Shown one piece after another: positions 16,301-23,559 of a stretch of 64,000 nucleotides of DNA. Under the pieces are notes generated by a model. It was not told the DNA's origin. It worked only from the letters and a program-made list of their open reading frames with translations, and did no database searches. The position numbers and the translations under genes were made by a program. Source of the DNA: Lentzea fradiae (lineage in GTDB: Bacteria; Actinomycetota; Actinomycetes; Mycobacteriales; Pseudonocardiaceae); contig NZ_FNCC01000002.1 in assembly GCF_900100955.1 (NCBI RefSeq), positions 594,980-658,979 of the forward strand. Reading direction: 5' to 3'. Numbering within the stretch: position 1 is the first letter of the stretch; the number at the start of each line of letters is the position of its first letter.

Positions 16301-17359
16301 GTGGAGATGTTCTGGCACGACGACTGCCTCGAGCACGACGCCGGTGAGGGCCTGTGGGAGCTGCCGGGCTCCTGGCCGTGGCTCGACGTGGCCGAGCCGC
16401 ACCCGGAGAACGCCGCACGGCTGTGCACGTTCCGGCACGCGTTGACGCACGGCCCCGTGGCGCCGCACCTCACGTGGCACGAGGGTCGGCACGCGACCGT
16501 CGACGAGCTCCTGCGCGTGCACACGGCGGGCTATCTCGACTCGTTGCGCGTGTCGGAGCGTGTCGCGCTGGAAGTGAACACGGTCGTGGGACCGGAGACG
16601 TGGCGTGCGGCGTGCGCGGCGGCGGGGACGGCGCTGGCCGCGTTCGAGTCCGGCGCACCTCTCGCGTACGCGCTCGTGCGACCGCCCGGCCACCACGCGC
16701 AGCCGGACATGGCCGACGGCTACTGCTTCATCAACAACGCGGCCCTCGTCGCCGAGACCGCACGACGGCAGGGGCTTCGGGTCGCCGTGCTGGACTGGGA
16801 CGTGCACCACGGCAACGGCACGCAGGAGGTGTTCTACGACCGCCCGGACGTGCTGACGATCTCAGTGCACATGCGTCACGGCTCGTGGGGCACGAACCAC
16901 CCGCAGACGGGTGCGCCGTCGGAACTGGGAGCCAACGGCCGCAACGTCAACATCGAGTTATCGCTCGGTGCGGGCGACACGGCGTACATGCGCGCGCTCG
17001 ACGAGATCGCGTTCCCTCTGCTGCGTGACTTCGCCCCGGACCTGTTGGTGTGCGCGTCCGGGTTCGACGGGTCGGCGTTCGACCCCAACGGCCGCCACAA
17101 CCTCACGGCGGCCGGCTACCGCGAGATCGGCCGCCGGGTGGCGTCGTTCGGCACCCGCGTCGTGCTCACCCAGGAGGGCGGCTACCTGCGCGGTTACGCG
17201 GCGGTGTGCCTGCACGCGCTCGCCGAGGGGCTGCTGCGGCTGCCGGAGCCGTTGCTCGGCGACCCGCTGGCCTACCTGCCGGACGACACCCAGCTCGTGG
17301 ACGCCGACCTCGAACGCGTCAGGGAGGCGCTGAAGCCTTTTTGGCCCGGCGTGCTGTGA
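16301..17359 (+). CDS. Histone deacetylase family protein
   Basis: 352 residues, full length. The arginase/deacetylase fold is plain: HPENAARL near the start, [22 protein letters not shown] (the tandem His of the charge relay), the zinc-site motif [12 protein letters not shown] with Asp and His ligands, the third ligand Asp in [12 protein letters not shown], and LTQEGGY with the catalytic Tyr. Bacterial members deacetylate acetylpolyamines, acetoin-pathway or other acyl-amine substrates and sometimes acyl-lysine; the substrate here is unknown. GTG 16301 is taken as start, with ATG 16307 as alternative. A hairpin overlaps the stop codon (17343-17368). Confidence 0.9.
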   Translation: MEMFWHDDCLEHDAGEGLWELPGSWPWLDVAEPHPENAARLCTFRHALTHGPVAPHLTWHEGRHATVDELLRVHTAGYLDSLRVSERVALEVNTVVGPETWRAACAAAGTALAAFESGAPLAYALVRPPGHHAQPDMADGYCFINNAALVAETARRQGLRVAVLDWDVHHGNGTQEVFYDRPDVLTISVHMRHGSWGTNHPQTGAPSELGANGRNVNIELSLGAGDTAYMRALDEIAFPLLRDFAPDLLVCASGFDGSAFDPNGRHNLTAAGYREIGRRVASFGTRVVLTQEGGYLRGYAAVCLHALAEGLLRLPEPLLGDPLAYLPDDTQLVDADLERVREALKPFWPGVL

Positions 17360-17368
17360 CGCCGGGCC
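17343..17368. terminator. Terminator between HDAC and chorismate mutase genes
   Basis: Perfect 10-bp stem GGCCCGGCGT / ACGCCGGGCC with a 6-nt loop that contains part of the stop codon. It lies between convergent genes and has no U-run, as is common in actinomycetes. Confidence 0.75.
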
Positions 17369-17378
17369 GTGCGCCGTC

Positions 17379-17639
17379 CTACCTGCCCAGCGGGCCGCGG
17401 CCCATCTTGAGCAGGACCAGTGCCAGGTCCTTGCCCTCCGGGCCGAGCGACCGGTAGCGGTTGAGGACGTCGATCTCGCGGTTGTGCACGATCTTCGTGC
17501 CGCCCGCCGCCATCCGCGCGGCTCCGATGATCTTGGAGACCTCGATGCGGCGCTGCACGAGCCGCAGGATCTCCGCGTCCAGGTGGTCGATCTCCTGACG
17601 CAGGTCGTCGATGTCCGGCTCGGTGGTGGTGTCCATCAT
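17379..17639 (-). CDS. Chorismate mutase (AroQ class, short form)
   Basis: 86 residues, the length of the small cytoplasmic AroQ-delta mutases such as M. tuberculosis Rv0948c. It converts chorismate to prephenate, the branch point to Phe and Tyr. The helical pattern is IDDLRQEIDHLDAEILRLVQRRIEVSKIIGAARMAAGGTKIVHNREIDVLNRY; the N-terminal Arg, the RR pair and later Arg are the expected substrate contacts. Mycobacterial homologues need DAHP synthase for full activity. ATG 17639 has AGAGG six bases upstream; ATG 17636 is also possible. A Phe/Tyr-rich leader peptide, antiterminator and terminator lie just upstream, so expression is probably attenuated by charged tRNA-Phe/Tyr. pcrA lies divergently next to it, as in Streptomyces and mycobacteria. 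Confidence 0.93.
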   Translation of the reverse strand: MMDTTTEPDIDDLRQEIDHLDAEILRLVQRRIEVSKIIGAARMAAGGTKIVHNREIDVLNRYRSLGPEGKDLALVLLKMGRGPLGR

Positions 17640-17680
17640 GGGTGACCTCTCGACTCTTCGAGCCCTGGCCCGGAAGCAGC

Positions 17681-17712
17681 GAAGCCCCGGGGTCCGAGGA
17701 CTCCGGGGCTTC
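17681..17712 (-). terminator. Attenuator terminator hairpin of chorismate mutase
   Basis: GAAGCCCCGG (17681-17690) pairs with CCGGGGCTTC (17703-17712), and an inner GTCC/GGAC pairing extends the stem. On the minus strand it begins 12 bases after the stop of the leader peptide and about 40 bases before the chorismate mutase start. The 5' arm on the minus strand contains CCGGAGTCC, which is also complementary to GGACTCCGG inside the leader ORF (17748-17756), giving an alternative antiterminator. Confidence 0.75.
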
Positions 17713-17724
17713 GTGGTGGCTTTG

Positions 17725-17793
17725 TCAGCGCTGGACGACCACGGGAGCCGGAGTCCGGGTCCCGTAGAAAAACTCGAAGAACGTCGCGCGCAC
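17725..17793 (-). CDS. Phe/Tyr-rich leader peptide of attenuator
   Basis: A 22-codon ORF from GTG 17793 to TGA 17725-17727. Its early part reads ATFFEFFYGTR: four Phe and one Tyr codons in a row of six. This is the composition expected of a leader peptide that senses Phe and Tyr supply. The region right after the aromatic codons contains the half-site GGACTCCGG that can pair with the terminator arm. The mRNA is probably leaderless (see promoter 17800-17830). Established parallels are the trp, pheA and corynebacterial aromatic attenuators. This particular peptide is not known to me. Confidence 0.7.
   Translation of the reverse strand: MRATFFEFFYGTRTPAPVVVQR
17748..17756 (-). promoter_or_regulatory. 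Antiterminator half-site in leader ORF
   Basis: GGACTCCGG on the minus strand, complementary over 9 bases to the 5' arm of the terminator (17698-17706). Ribosome stalling at the Phe codons would leave this segment free to pair and block the terminator, while a ribosome reaching the stop would cover it. Confidence 0.6.
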
Positions 17794-17799
17794 GGACCC

Positions 17800-17830
17800 A
17801 GTGTTGCACAGGACGACCCGCGGTTGCCAA
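17800..17830 (-). promoter_or_regulatory. Promoter of chorismate mutase leader
   Basis: TTGGCA (17825-17830 on the minus strand) and AACACT or CAACAC about 18-19 bases later, ending six bases before the GTG of the leader peptide. The positions fit a -35/-10 pair and a leaderless start. Confidence 0.45.
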
Positions 17831-17916
17831 GCCGGTGAGCGGAACCACCCACCAGATGGGACACCCCCGATCGAACACGTGGTCGGGTGGTTCGCGGAAT
17901 CGTCGGTGCCGCCCGG

Positions 17917-17922
17917 TACCGT
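17917..17922 (+). promoter_or_regulatory. -10 element of pcrA
   Basis: TACCGT, nine bases before the ATG at 17932, so the transcript probably has little or no leader. A GGTGGA lies between the two. Confidence 0.45.
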
Positions 17923-17931
17923 GGGTGGACG

Positions 17932-20238
17932 ATGAGCGCCTTGTTCGACTTGCCCTCAAGTCCCCCCGTTTCCCGCGCGGGCCACCTGCTCGACGACCTG
18001 AACCCCGCGCAGCGCCGTGCCGTGGAGCACGCCGGTTCACCACTGCTCGTGGTGGCGGGCGCGGGCTCCGGCAAGACGCGCGTCCTCACCAGGCGGATCG
18101 CGTACCTGCTCGCGGCACGTGACGTGCACCCCGGCGAGATCATGGCCATCACGTTCACGAACAAGGCCGCCGCGGAGATGAAGGAGCGCGTCGCCGACAT
18201 GGTCGGCTCCCGCGCCCGGTCGATGTGGGTGTCGACGTTCCACTCGATGTGCGTCCGCGTCATGCGCCGCGAGGCCAAGACCCTGGGCATGTCGTCGAAC
18301 TTCTCGATCTACGACAGCGACGACACGCGCCGGCTCATCACGCTCGTCGCCAGGGACCTCGACCTGGACCCGAAGAAGTACCCGGCCCGCACCCTGGCCG
18401 TGCACATCTCGAACCTGAAGAACGAGCTCGTCGACCCGGAGACCGCCACCGCCCAGGCCACGAACGACCTGGAACGCCGCGTGGCCGAGGTCTACACCGT
18501 CTACCAGCGCCGCCTGGGCGAGTCGAACTCCCTCGACTTCGACGACCTCATCATGCGCACCGTCGAGCTGCTGCAGACGTTCCCGGACGTGGCCGAGCAC
18601 TACCGCCGCCGCTTCCGCCACGTCCTGGTCGACGAGTACCAGGACACCAACCACGCCCAGTACACGCTGGTGCGCGAGCTGGTCGGCAAGGCGGGCGGCG
18701 AGATCCCCCCTGCCGAGCTGTGCGTCGTGGGCGACGCGGACCAGTCGATCTACGCCTTCCGCGGCGCCACGATCCGCAACATCGTCGAGTTCGAGCGCGA
18801 CTACCCCGACGCCACCACGATCCTGCTGGAGCAGAACTACCGCTCCACCCAGAACATCCTCACGGCGGCGAACGCGGTCATCTCCCGCAACCCGAACCGC
18901 CGCGACAAGTCCCTGTGGTCCGACCTGGGCGAGGGCGAGAAGATCGTCGGCTACGTGGCCGACAACGAACACGACGAAGCCGCGTTCGTGGCCAACGAGA
19001 TCGACCGCCTGGTCGACGGCGGCGAGGTCAACAACTCCGAGATCGCCGTCTTCTACCGCACGAACAACCAGTCGCGCGTCTTCGAGGAGATCTTCATCCG
19101 CCTGGGCCTCCCGTACCGGGTGGTCGGCGGCGTCCGTTTCTACGAGCGTCGCGAGGTCCGAGACGCCCTGGCCTACCTGCGCACCCTGGCCAACCCGGAC
19201 GACACGGTCTCCCTGCGCCGCATCCTGAACGTCCCGAAACGAGGCATCGGCGAACGAGCGGAAGCCTGCGTCTCCGCCTACGCCGAACGAGAGCGCATCA
19301 GCTTCGCGGCGGCCCTGCGCGACCTCGACAAGGTCCCGATGCTGAACCCGCGCTCCCGCAACGCCATCGCGGGCTTCGTCGAGATGATGGACGAGCTGGG
19401 CGAGATGGTCGCCCGCGAGGACGACGTGGCCGACATCCTCGAAGCGGTCCTGGAGAAGACCGGCTACCGCACCGAGCTGGAAGCCAGCGAAGACCCGCAG
19501 GACCACACACGCGTCGAGAACCTCAACGAACTGGTCACCGTGGCCCGGGAGTTCACCGAACTGGAGCTCCCCGAAGGCGCGGAACCAGTCCCGTCCCTCC
19601 CGGCGTTCCTCGAACGAGTCTCCCTGGTCGCGGACGCGGACTCCATCCCGGACGCGGAGTCCGACGGAGTGGTCACCCTGATGACCCTCCACACCGCCAA
19701 GGGCCTCGAATACCCGGTCGTCTTCAGCACAGGCTGGGAAGACGGCGTCTTCCCGCACATGCGAGCACTGGGCGACCCAGCCGAACTGGCGGAAGAACGC
19801 CGCCTCGCCTACGTGGGCATCACCAGAGCCCAGCGCCGCCTCTACCTCTCCAGGGCCCTGGTCCGCTCGGCCTGGGGCCAGCCCTCGGCCAACCCGGCCT
19901 CCCGCTTCCTGGGCGAGATCCCGGAAGACCTGATCGACTGGCGCCGGACGGAACCCTCCCGCTCCACCCCGGCCGCAGCCACGACCTGGGGCCGTTCAGC
20001 CTCGGGCGGCATGGCCTCCCGCGGCCTCTCCCGCCCGGCCCCCGGCAAACAGGGCTGGAAGGACGCCCCGGCGATGAAGCTGGACGTGGGCGACAGGGTC
20101 ACCCACGACAAGTACGGCCTGGGCCGAGTGGTGGCGGTGGACGGCGCGGGCCTGAGGGCCACCGCGACCATCGACTTCGGCGCGTCCGGCACAGTCCGCC
20201 TGATGCTCATCGGCAGCGTCCCCATGACCAAGCTCTGA
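17932..20238 (+). CDS. pcrA: ATP-dependent DNA helicase PcrA/UvrD1
   Basis: 768 residues, full length for actinobacterial UvrD1/PcrA. It is a superfamily 1A 3'-to-5' helicase that acts in nucleotide excision repair and removal of RecA filaments or stalled forks. Motifs seen: Q-motif LNPAQRRAVEH, Walker A VVAGAGSGKTRVL, motif Ia AITFTNKAAAEMKERV, motif II VLVDEYQDTN, motif III GDADQSIYAFRGA, motif IV QNYRST, motif V TLHTAKGLEYPVVF and motif VI AYVGITRAQRRL. The C-terminal 90 residues have a Ser/Pro linker and a Tudor-like end DVGDRVTHDKYGLGRVVAVDG that in relatives binds RNA polymerase or Ku. Divergent from the chorismate mutase leader. Confidence 0.96.
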   Translation: MSALFDLPSSPPVSRAGHLLDDLNPAQRRAVEHAGSPLLVVAGAGSGKTRVLTRRIAYLLAARDVHPGEIMAITFTNKAAAEMKERVADMVGSRARSMWVSTFHSMCVRVMRREAKTLGMSSNFSIYDSDDTRRLITLVARDLDLDPKKYPARTLAVHISNLKNELVDPETATAQATNDLERRVAEVYTVYQRRLGESNSLDFDDLIMRTVELLQTFPDVAEHYRRRFRHVLVDEYQDTNHAQYTLVRELVGKAGGEIPPAELCVVGDADQSIYAFRGATIRNIVEFERDYPDATTILLEQNYRSTQNILTAANAVISRNPNRRDKSLWSDLGEGEKIVGYVADNEHDEAAFVANEIDRLVDGGEVNNSEIAVFYRTNNQSRVFEEIFIRLGLPYRVVGGVRFYERREVRDALAYLRTLANPDDTVSLRRILNVPKRGIGERAEACVSAYAERERISFAAALRDLDKVPMLNPRSRNAIAGFVEMMDELGEMVAREDDVADILEAVLEKTGYRTELEASEDPQDHTRVENLNELVTVAREFTELELPEGAEPVPSLPAFLERVSLVADADSIPDAESDGVVTLMTLHTAKGLEYPVVFSTGWEDGVFPHMRALGDPAELAEERRLAYVGITRAQRRLYLSRALVRSAWGQPSANPASRFLGEIPEDLIDWRRTEPSRSTPAAATTWGRSASGGMASRGLSRPAPGKQGWKDAPAMKLDVGDRVTHDKYGLGRVVAVDGAGLRATATIDFGASGTVRLMLIGSVPMTKL

Positions 20239-20915
20239 CCCGCCCGCCCCACGCATCCCGGGCGAGCCCCTCGACGGAGCAGCCGAACCGCCCACCGCCG
20301 ACCCGGCGGCCGCCCAACACAAAACCAGGCGTGCCATCTGCGAGAAGCGGTGCCTGCGGGGCGTGGTGGCTGCGAGGCACGCTGGCTACCGGACACATCG
20401 GCTACCGGGCGCGGCGACCCCCCACCCCACCAGCCAAACAAGACCCCACTTCCAACCTCACCGCCCATCCGACCAGCACTTTCCCGCCCGCCGAACCCCA
20501 CTCCATCCCCCGCCCGAAAATCCCCGAAAAAACCTCCCGAAACCCGCGCAACGATCCCCGGCCTCGTACGTCTATGTGGGTGTCGCAAGCAGCACAGCCG
20601 AAGGACTGTTCGGGCAGCCCGGAAGGCACAGGGGAGCAGCCTGCGGACAAGGGGAAAGCGAAGAGACGGCGGGGGTCGGACTTCGCGGCGATGTGCGGCC
20701 GGACCGAACGGGAGAGCGGTCCGGCCGCACAGTCCCACCCGCGATGACACTTCCGGAAACGCAGCGGCACGCCCGGAAACCCCCAGGTCGGGAACCACCT
20801 AGGCCGAACCCTCAGCCCGTGCTCGAGCGGGGCTGCAGCCGGACGGCCGAAAATTGTCAGACCCCCCGAGCACAATCAACCGCATGAAGTCGTCGACGGT
20901 GCGGGAGAGCTCGAG
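20239..20915. other. 677-base non-coding gap with strong hairpin
   Basis: C-rich and without a convincing gene. The frames that stay open here lack coding-like residue use. A strong hairpin lies at 20693-20730. Near 20383-20420 the word GGCTACCGG occurs twice about 17 bases apart. The region between about 20580 and 20880 has many short GGAA and CCGG repeats and could encode a structured RNA, but I recognise no known class. Confidence 0.5.
20693..20730. terminator. 14-bp GC hairpin
   Basis: GTGCGGCCGGACCG (20693-20706) and its exact complement CGGTCCGGCCGCAC (20717-20730) with a 10-nt loop. It lies 455 bases after the pcrA stop and 186 bases before the small zinc-finger-like gene. It may be a terminator or part of a structured RNA; no U-run follows. 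Confidence 0.5.
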
Positions 20916-21134
20916 ATGGACCACGTGCTGGCAGGTCTGCTCCGCGAACGTGTGTTCGCAATCCTCGCCAGCCTGGAATCGCCGGAGACGCACAGGCTCA
21001 CCACGGCCTGGCGCGCTCTCCTGCACCTGCACGAGCAGACCGAGAGCGGGACCTGCAGGGCGTGCGGCCGCCGGCGCGGGCACATGTGCTCGGTCTGGCG
21101 GGTGGCCGCGACCCACTTCCTGAGCCGGGAGTAA
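20916..21134 (+). CDS. Small Cys/His putative zinc-binding protein
   Basis: 72 residues. A helical N-terminus (HVLAGLLRERVFAILASLES, RLTTAWRALLHLHEQTE) is followed by GTCRACGRRRGHMCSVWRVAATHFL, where C-x2-C, then H, C and a later H could hold one zinc ion. The ATG has GGGAG eight bases upstream. I recognise this kind of short C-x2-C protein from Pseudonocardiaceae genomes but not its function. It lies alone between pcrA and the M23 peptidase gene; neither neighbour shares its strand and promoter. Alternative frames here look like shadows. Confidence 0.68.
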   Translation: MDHVLAGLLRERVFAILASLESPETHRLTTAWRALLHLHEQTESGTCRACGRRRGHMCSVWRVAATHFLSRE

Positions 21135-21446
21135 CGGATCCAATCGAGATGCCGACTCATCTTCAGCCGGAGCCGCGGAACAAACCGCGAGCGACCCCGG
21201 TTGGAAGGCTCGTAAGCCCCTGAGGCGCCCTGAGCGCCCCGATCCACACCCGGAGGTGGGTCAGCACAGTCAGAGCCGTCAGAAAGCTACTGAGCCGTAG
21301 TTCAGGACTTCGCGAACCCTGAACGGTGGCCAGCAGACCCGGAACTGCACACCTCGGAACAGCGGACTCGGAACCGAGCCCAGCAGACCCAGAACGGCAA
21401 CGGACAACCGAACAGGGACAGCCTGGCCCGGGGGAGGGTCAGGACG
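21135..21446. other. 312-base gap with short repeats
   Basis: No gene seen. GTTCAGG/CCTGAAC (21300-21306 and 21318-21324) can form a hairpin that may end the leftward M23 transcript or the rightward small gene. The word CCAGCAGACCC occurs twice near 21330 and 21380, and CTCGG-AA-CCGAG forms a short dyad between them. Confidence 0.4.
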
Positions 21447-22235
21447 TCAGACGGTCACGCCGCGCTCGTTGAGCCAGCCGAGCGGGTTGATCTTCTGGCC
21501 GCTGGGGTTCCACACCTCGAAGTGCAGGTGGGGGCCGGTGGAGAAGCCGCGGTTGCCCATGCGGGCGATCTGCTGGCCCGCCTTGACCTGCTGGCCTTCG
21601 CTCACGGAGAACGTGTCCATGTGGCCGTAGACGGTGATGGTGCCGTCCGCGTGCTGGACGCGGACCCAGAGGCCGAAGCCGGAGGCGGGACCAGCCTCGA
21701 TCACGACGCCGTCGGCGGCGGAGACGATCGGGGTGCCGATCGGGCCGGCGATGTCGATGCCGAGGTGCATGGTGCCCCAGCGGCCGCCGTAGCCGGAGGT
21801 GAACTCGCCCGCGGCGGGGCGGACGAACTTCGGGCGCTTCTTCTCGGCCTCGACGGCCTCGCGCTCGGTGGTGAGCTGCTGGCTGCGCAGGAGCTTGGCG
21901 GCTTCCGCGGAGCCCTCGGACGTGGTCTTGGAGACCGCGAGGATCTGGGGGGCGGGGGCGGTGTCGCCACCGACGCCGTCGAACGTGGCCGCGCCGTCGG
22001 AGTGGTTCGCGAGCTGCACGTCCGTGCCGTCGCCCGCACCGGCCTGCAGTGCCTGGCCCGCGCCTGCGGCGGCGAAGGCACCCACCGCGACGGCGGCGAC
22101 GACGATGCGTCCGCGCAGCGCCGAGGGCGGCGGGGGGAGCCGGTGGGAGCTGATGGTGCGTGTTGAAGCGCGGTCGACTGCCTCGTCAAGCGCAGCGCTG
22201 CGTTCATGGCCGCCGGGGGAGCGGTGGTGACTCAA
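21447..22235 (-). CDS. M23 family metallopeptidase (LytM domain)
   Basis: About 262 residues. The N-terminus (SHHRSPGGHERSAALDEAVDRAS) precedes one membrane or signal helix (RIVVAAVAVGAFAAAGAGQALQ). A helical stretch (SEGSAEAAKLLRSQQLTTEREAVEAEKKRP) leads to the peptidase domain with the zinc ligands HLGIDIAGP and HLHFEVW. M23 enzymes cut peptidoglycan cross-links; secreted forms act at division or growth. The TTG start (22235) has GGAAGG seven bases upstream. The position next to sucCD and pcrA matches Rv0950c of M. tuberculosis. The 208 bases upstream contain several short dyads; I looked for a ydaO-type c-di-AMP riboswitch, which precedes many such genes, and could not establish one. Confidence 0.9.
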   Translation of the reverse strand: MSHHRSPGGHERSAALDEAVDRASTRTISSHRLPPPPSALRGRIVVAAVAVGAFAAAGAGQALQAGAGDGTDVQLANHSDGAATFDGVGGDTAPAPQILAVSKTTSEGSAEAAKLLRSQQLTTEREAVEAEKKRPKFVRPAAGEFTSGYGGRWGTMHLGIDIAGPIGTPIVSAADGVVIEAGPASGFGLWVRVQHADGTITVYGHMDTFSVSEGQQVKAGQQIARMGNRGFSTGPHLHFEVWNPSGQKINPLGWLNERGVTV

Positions 22236-22443
22236 AGCTTGCCCTTCCGCCTTCGGGGAGCCTGATCGGGTGGACGCCGGGCGGGGGATTCCCGGTGAGC
22301 CAGGTTTCGGGGTTCTGACTCGGTGTCCTTCTGTGATCAGACCGTGACAACGGACCGGGGGACAGTAACGGCGGGAAGCCTCGGAGGGCAAACCCCAGTT
22401 TGTTACGTCCACCGGACGGGCGGCGACCAGCTGGTTTCAACTG

Positions 22444-23424
22444 TCAACTGTGACGGTCGGTCATTCCGAGAGGGTGACATGCCTCATTGCCAGCGGCGAT
22501 GGGGTGAGTCGAAGAGTCATCCGATCGGGTGATGGCAGTCACAACTACCTGAAGCGTTCTCGTGTCAACCGGGAGGGACAGGTGACCTGAATCACGTATC
22601 TGGTGCTCCTCGACGGCCAACGAGGGGTGCTCCAGCCGGGCGTTGCGCTGCGGCACGATGATCTGGTCCATCTCCGACCACACGACCACGAAGCGTGTCC
22701 GGCACGGCCGGCACGGTTCGGCGAGCTCTTCCAGCAGTTCCGACCCCGGACGCAGCTGTTTCGTGAGCGAGGTGGGCAGTAGATAAGCGGTGAGCGTGCC
22801 GCTGTGTGGCGTCCCCAGGGTCACCAGCGTGCGGACGCGGGAGTCACCGTGCAGCCGCTGCACGTAATAGCGAGCGATGAGCCCGCCCAGGGAGTGCCCG
22901 ACCACGTGCACCCGATCGGACCCGGTCTGCTCGCAGATTCGCTCGATGTGGGCACCCAGCAGGGCGGCTGAGCGCCGGACGTCCCCCGTCAACGCCGTCA
23001 GCACGCTGTAGTTGATGGCGTGCACGACACCGAAGCCCCGCCTCCGCAGCGCCCCCGACAGCACCGCGAAGGCGGAGCGGTTGTCCCCGATGCCGTGCAC
23101 CAACACGATCGGGGTGCCCGCCGCGTCCATCGCCGAAACCACCAGTCCGCGCTGGCGCGGTGGCAGGCCGTCGGTGCGGTAGTGCCGGAAGTGGCCTTCG
23201 GGGCGGATCTGCTCGGTGACGGCGCCCCACGGGTAGAGCACGGCGTGGGCCGTCAGCCAGGCCGCTTCCATCGCGACACCGCGCATCCCGCCCGGTGAGG
23301 CCATCGCGCGCAGGGCGACCTTGACCTCTTCGGCCACGTCGCGTGCGGTGTGCACTCCCCAACCGGCACGATCGAGGACCGCGTCAGTCAGACGCGTCAT
23401 CCACGACCGGCCGTTGTCGCTCAC
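22444..23424 (-). CDS. Alpha/beta hydrolase, lipase-like
   Basis: About 326 residues. The fold signals are TPIVLVHGIGDNRSAF (oxyanion strand), the nucleophile elbow VHVVGHSLGGLIARYY (Ser), LVTLGTPHSGT, and a late DSGHLSLP with the catalytic His. The Asp is probably in VVWSEMDQIIVP. Members of this class are triacylglycerol lipases or PGAP1-like acyl hydrolases. An N-terminal helical part of about 100 residues precedes the fold, with no clear signal peptide. GTG 23424 is chosen because TACCGT lies seven bases upstream (leaderless); a start further upstream at 23529 would overlap the divergent promoter. It lies between the M23 peptidase and a membrane protein and has no counterpart in the M. 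tuberculosis order. Confidence 0.85.
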   Translation of the reverse strand: MSDNGRSWMTRLTDAVLDRAGWGVHTARDVAEEVKVALRAMASPGGMRGVAMEAAWLTAHAVLYPWGAVTEQIRPEGHFRHYRTDGLPPRQRGLVVSAMDAAGTPIVLVHGIGDNRSAFAVLSGALRRRGFGVVHAINYSVLTALTGDVRRSAALLGAHIERICEQTGSDRVHVVGHSLGGLIARYYVQRLHGDSRVRTLVTLGTPHSGTLTAYLLPTSLTKQLRPGSELLEELAEPCRPCRTRFVVVWSEMDQIIVPQRNARLEHPSLAVEEHQIRDSGHLSLPVDTRTLQVVVTAITRSDDSSTHPIAAGNEACHPLGMTDRHS

Positions 23425-23431
23425 ATCAGCG

Positions 23432-23437
23432 ACGGTA
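23432..23437 (-). promoter_or_regulatory. -10 element of lipase-like gene
   Basis: TACCGT on the minus strand, seven bases before GTG 23424. Confidence 0.4.
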
Positions 23438-23545
23438 AGTGATGGCCTCACCAACCAGGAGTACCCGACGGATCTTTTCCACATGCGAATCCGGTTCATC
23501 GCATCCGGTGACAGACGGCTGCGCGGCACCGGACGCCGATGTTGC

Positions 23546-23551
23546 TAGGTT
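23546..23551 (+). promoter_or_regulatory. -10 element of membrane protein gene
   Basis: TAGGTT, eight bases before ATG 23560, consistent with a leaderless transcript. Confidence 0.4.
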
Positions 23552-23559
23552 CGCCCGCG

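Noticed and set aside
20350..20887. Overlapping frames in the gap after pcrA
   Set aside because: Several frames are open at once with Pro/Arg/Ser-rich composition typical of non-coding GC-rich DNA.
22236..22443. Possible c-di-AMP (ydaO) riboswitch before the M23 peptidase gene
   Set aside because: Related genes often have one, but I could not line up the conserved core; only short unrelated dyads were seen. An Infernal search would decide.
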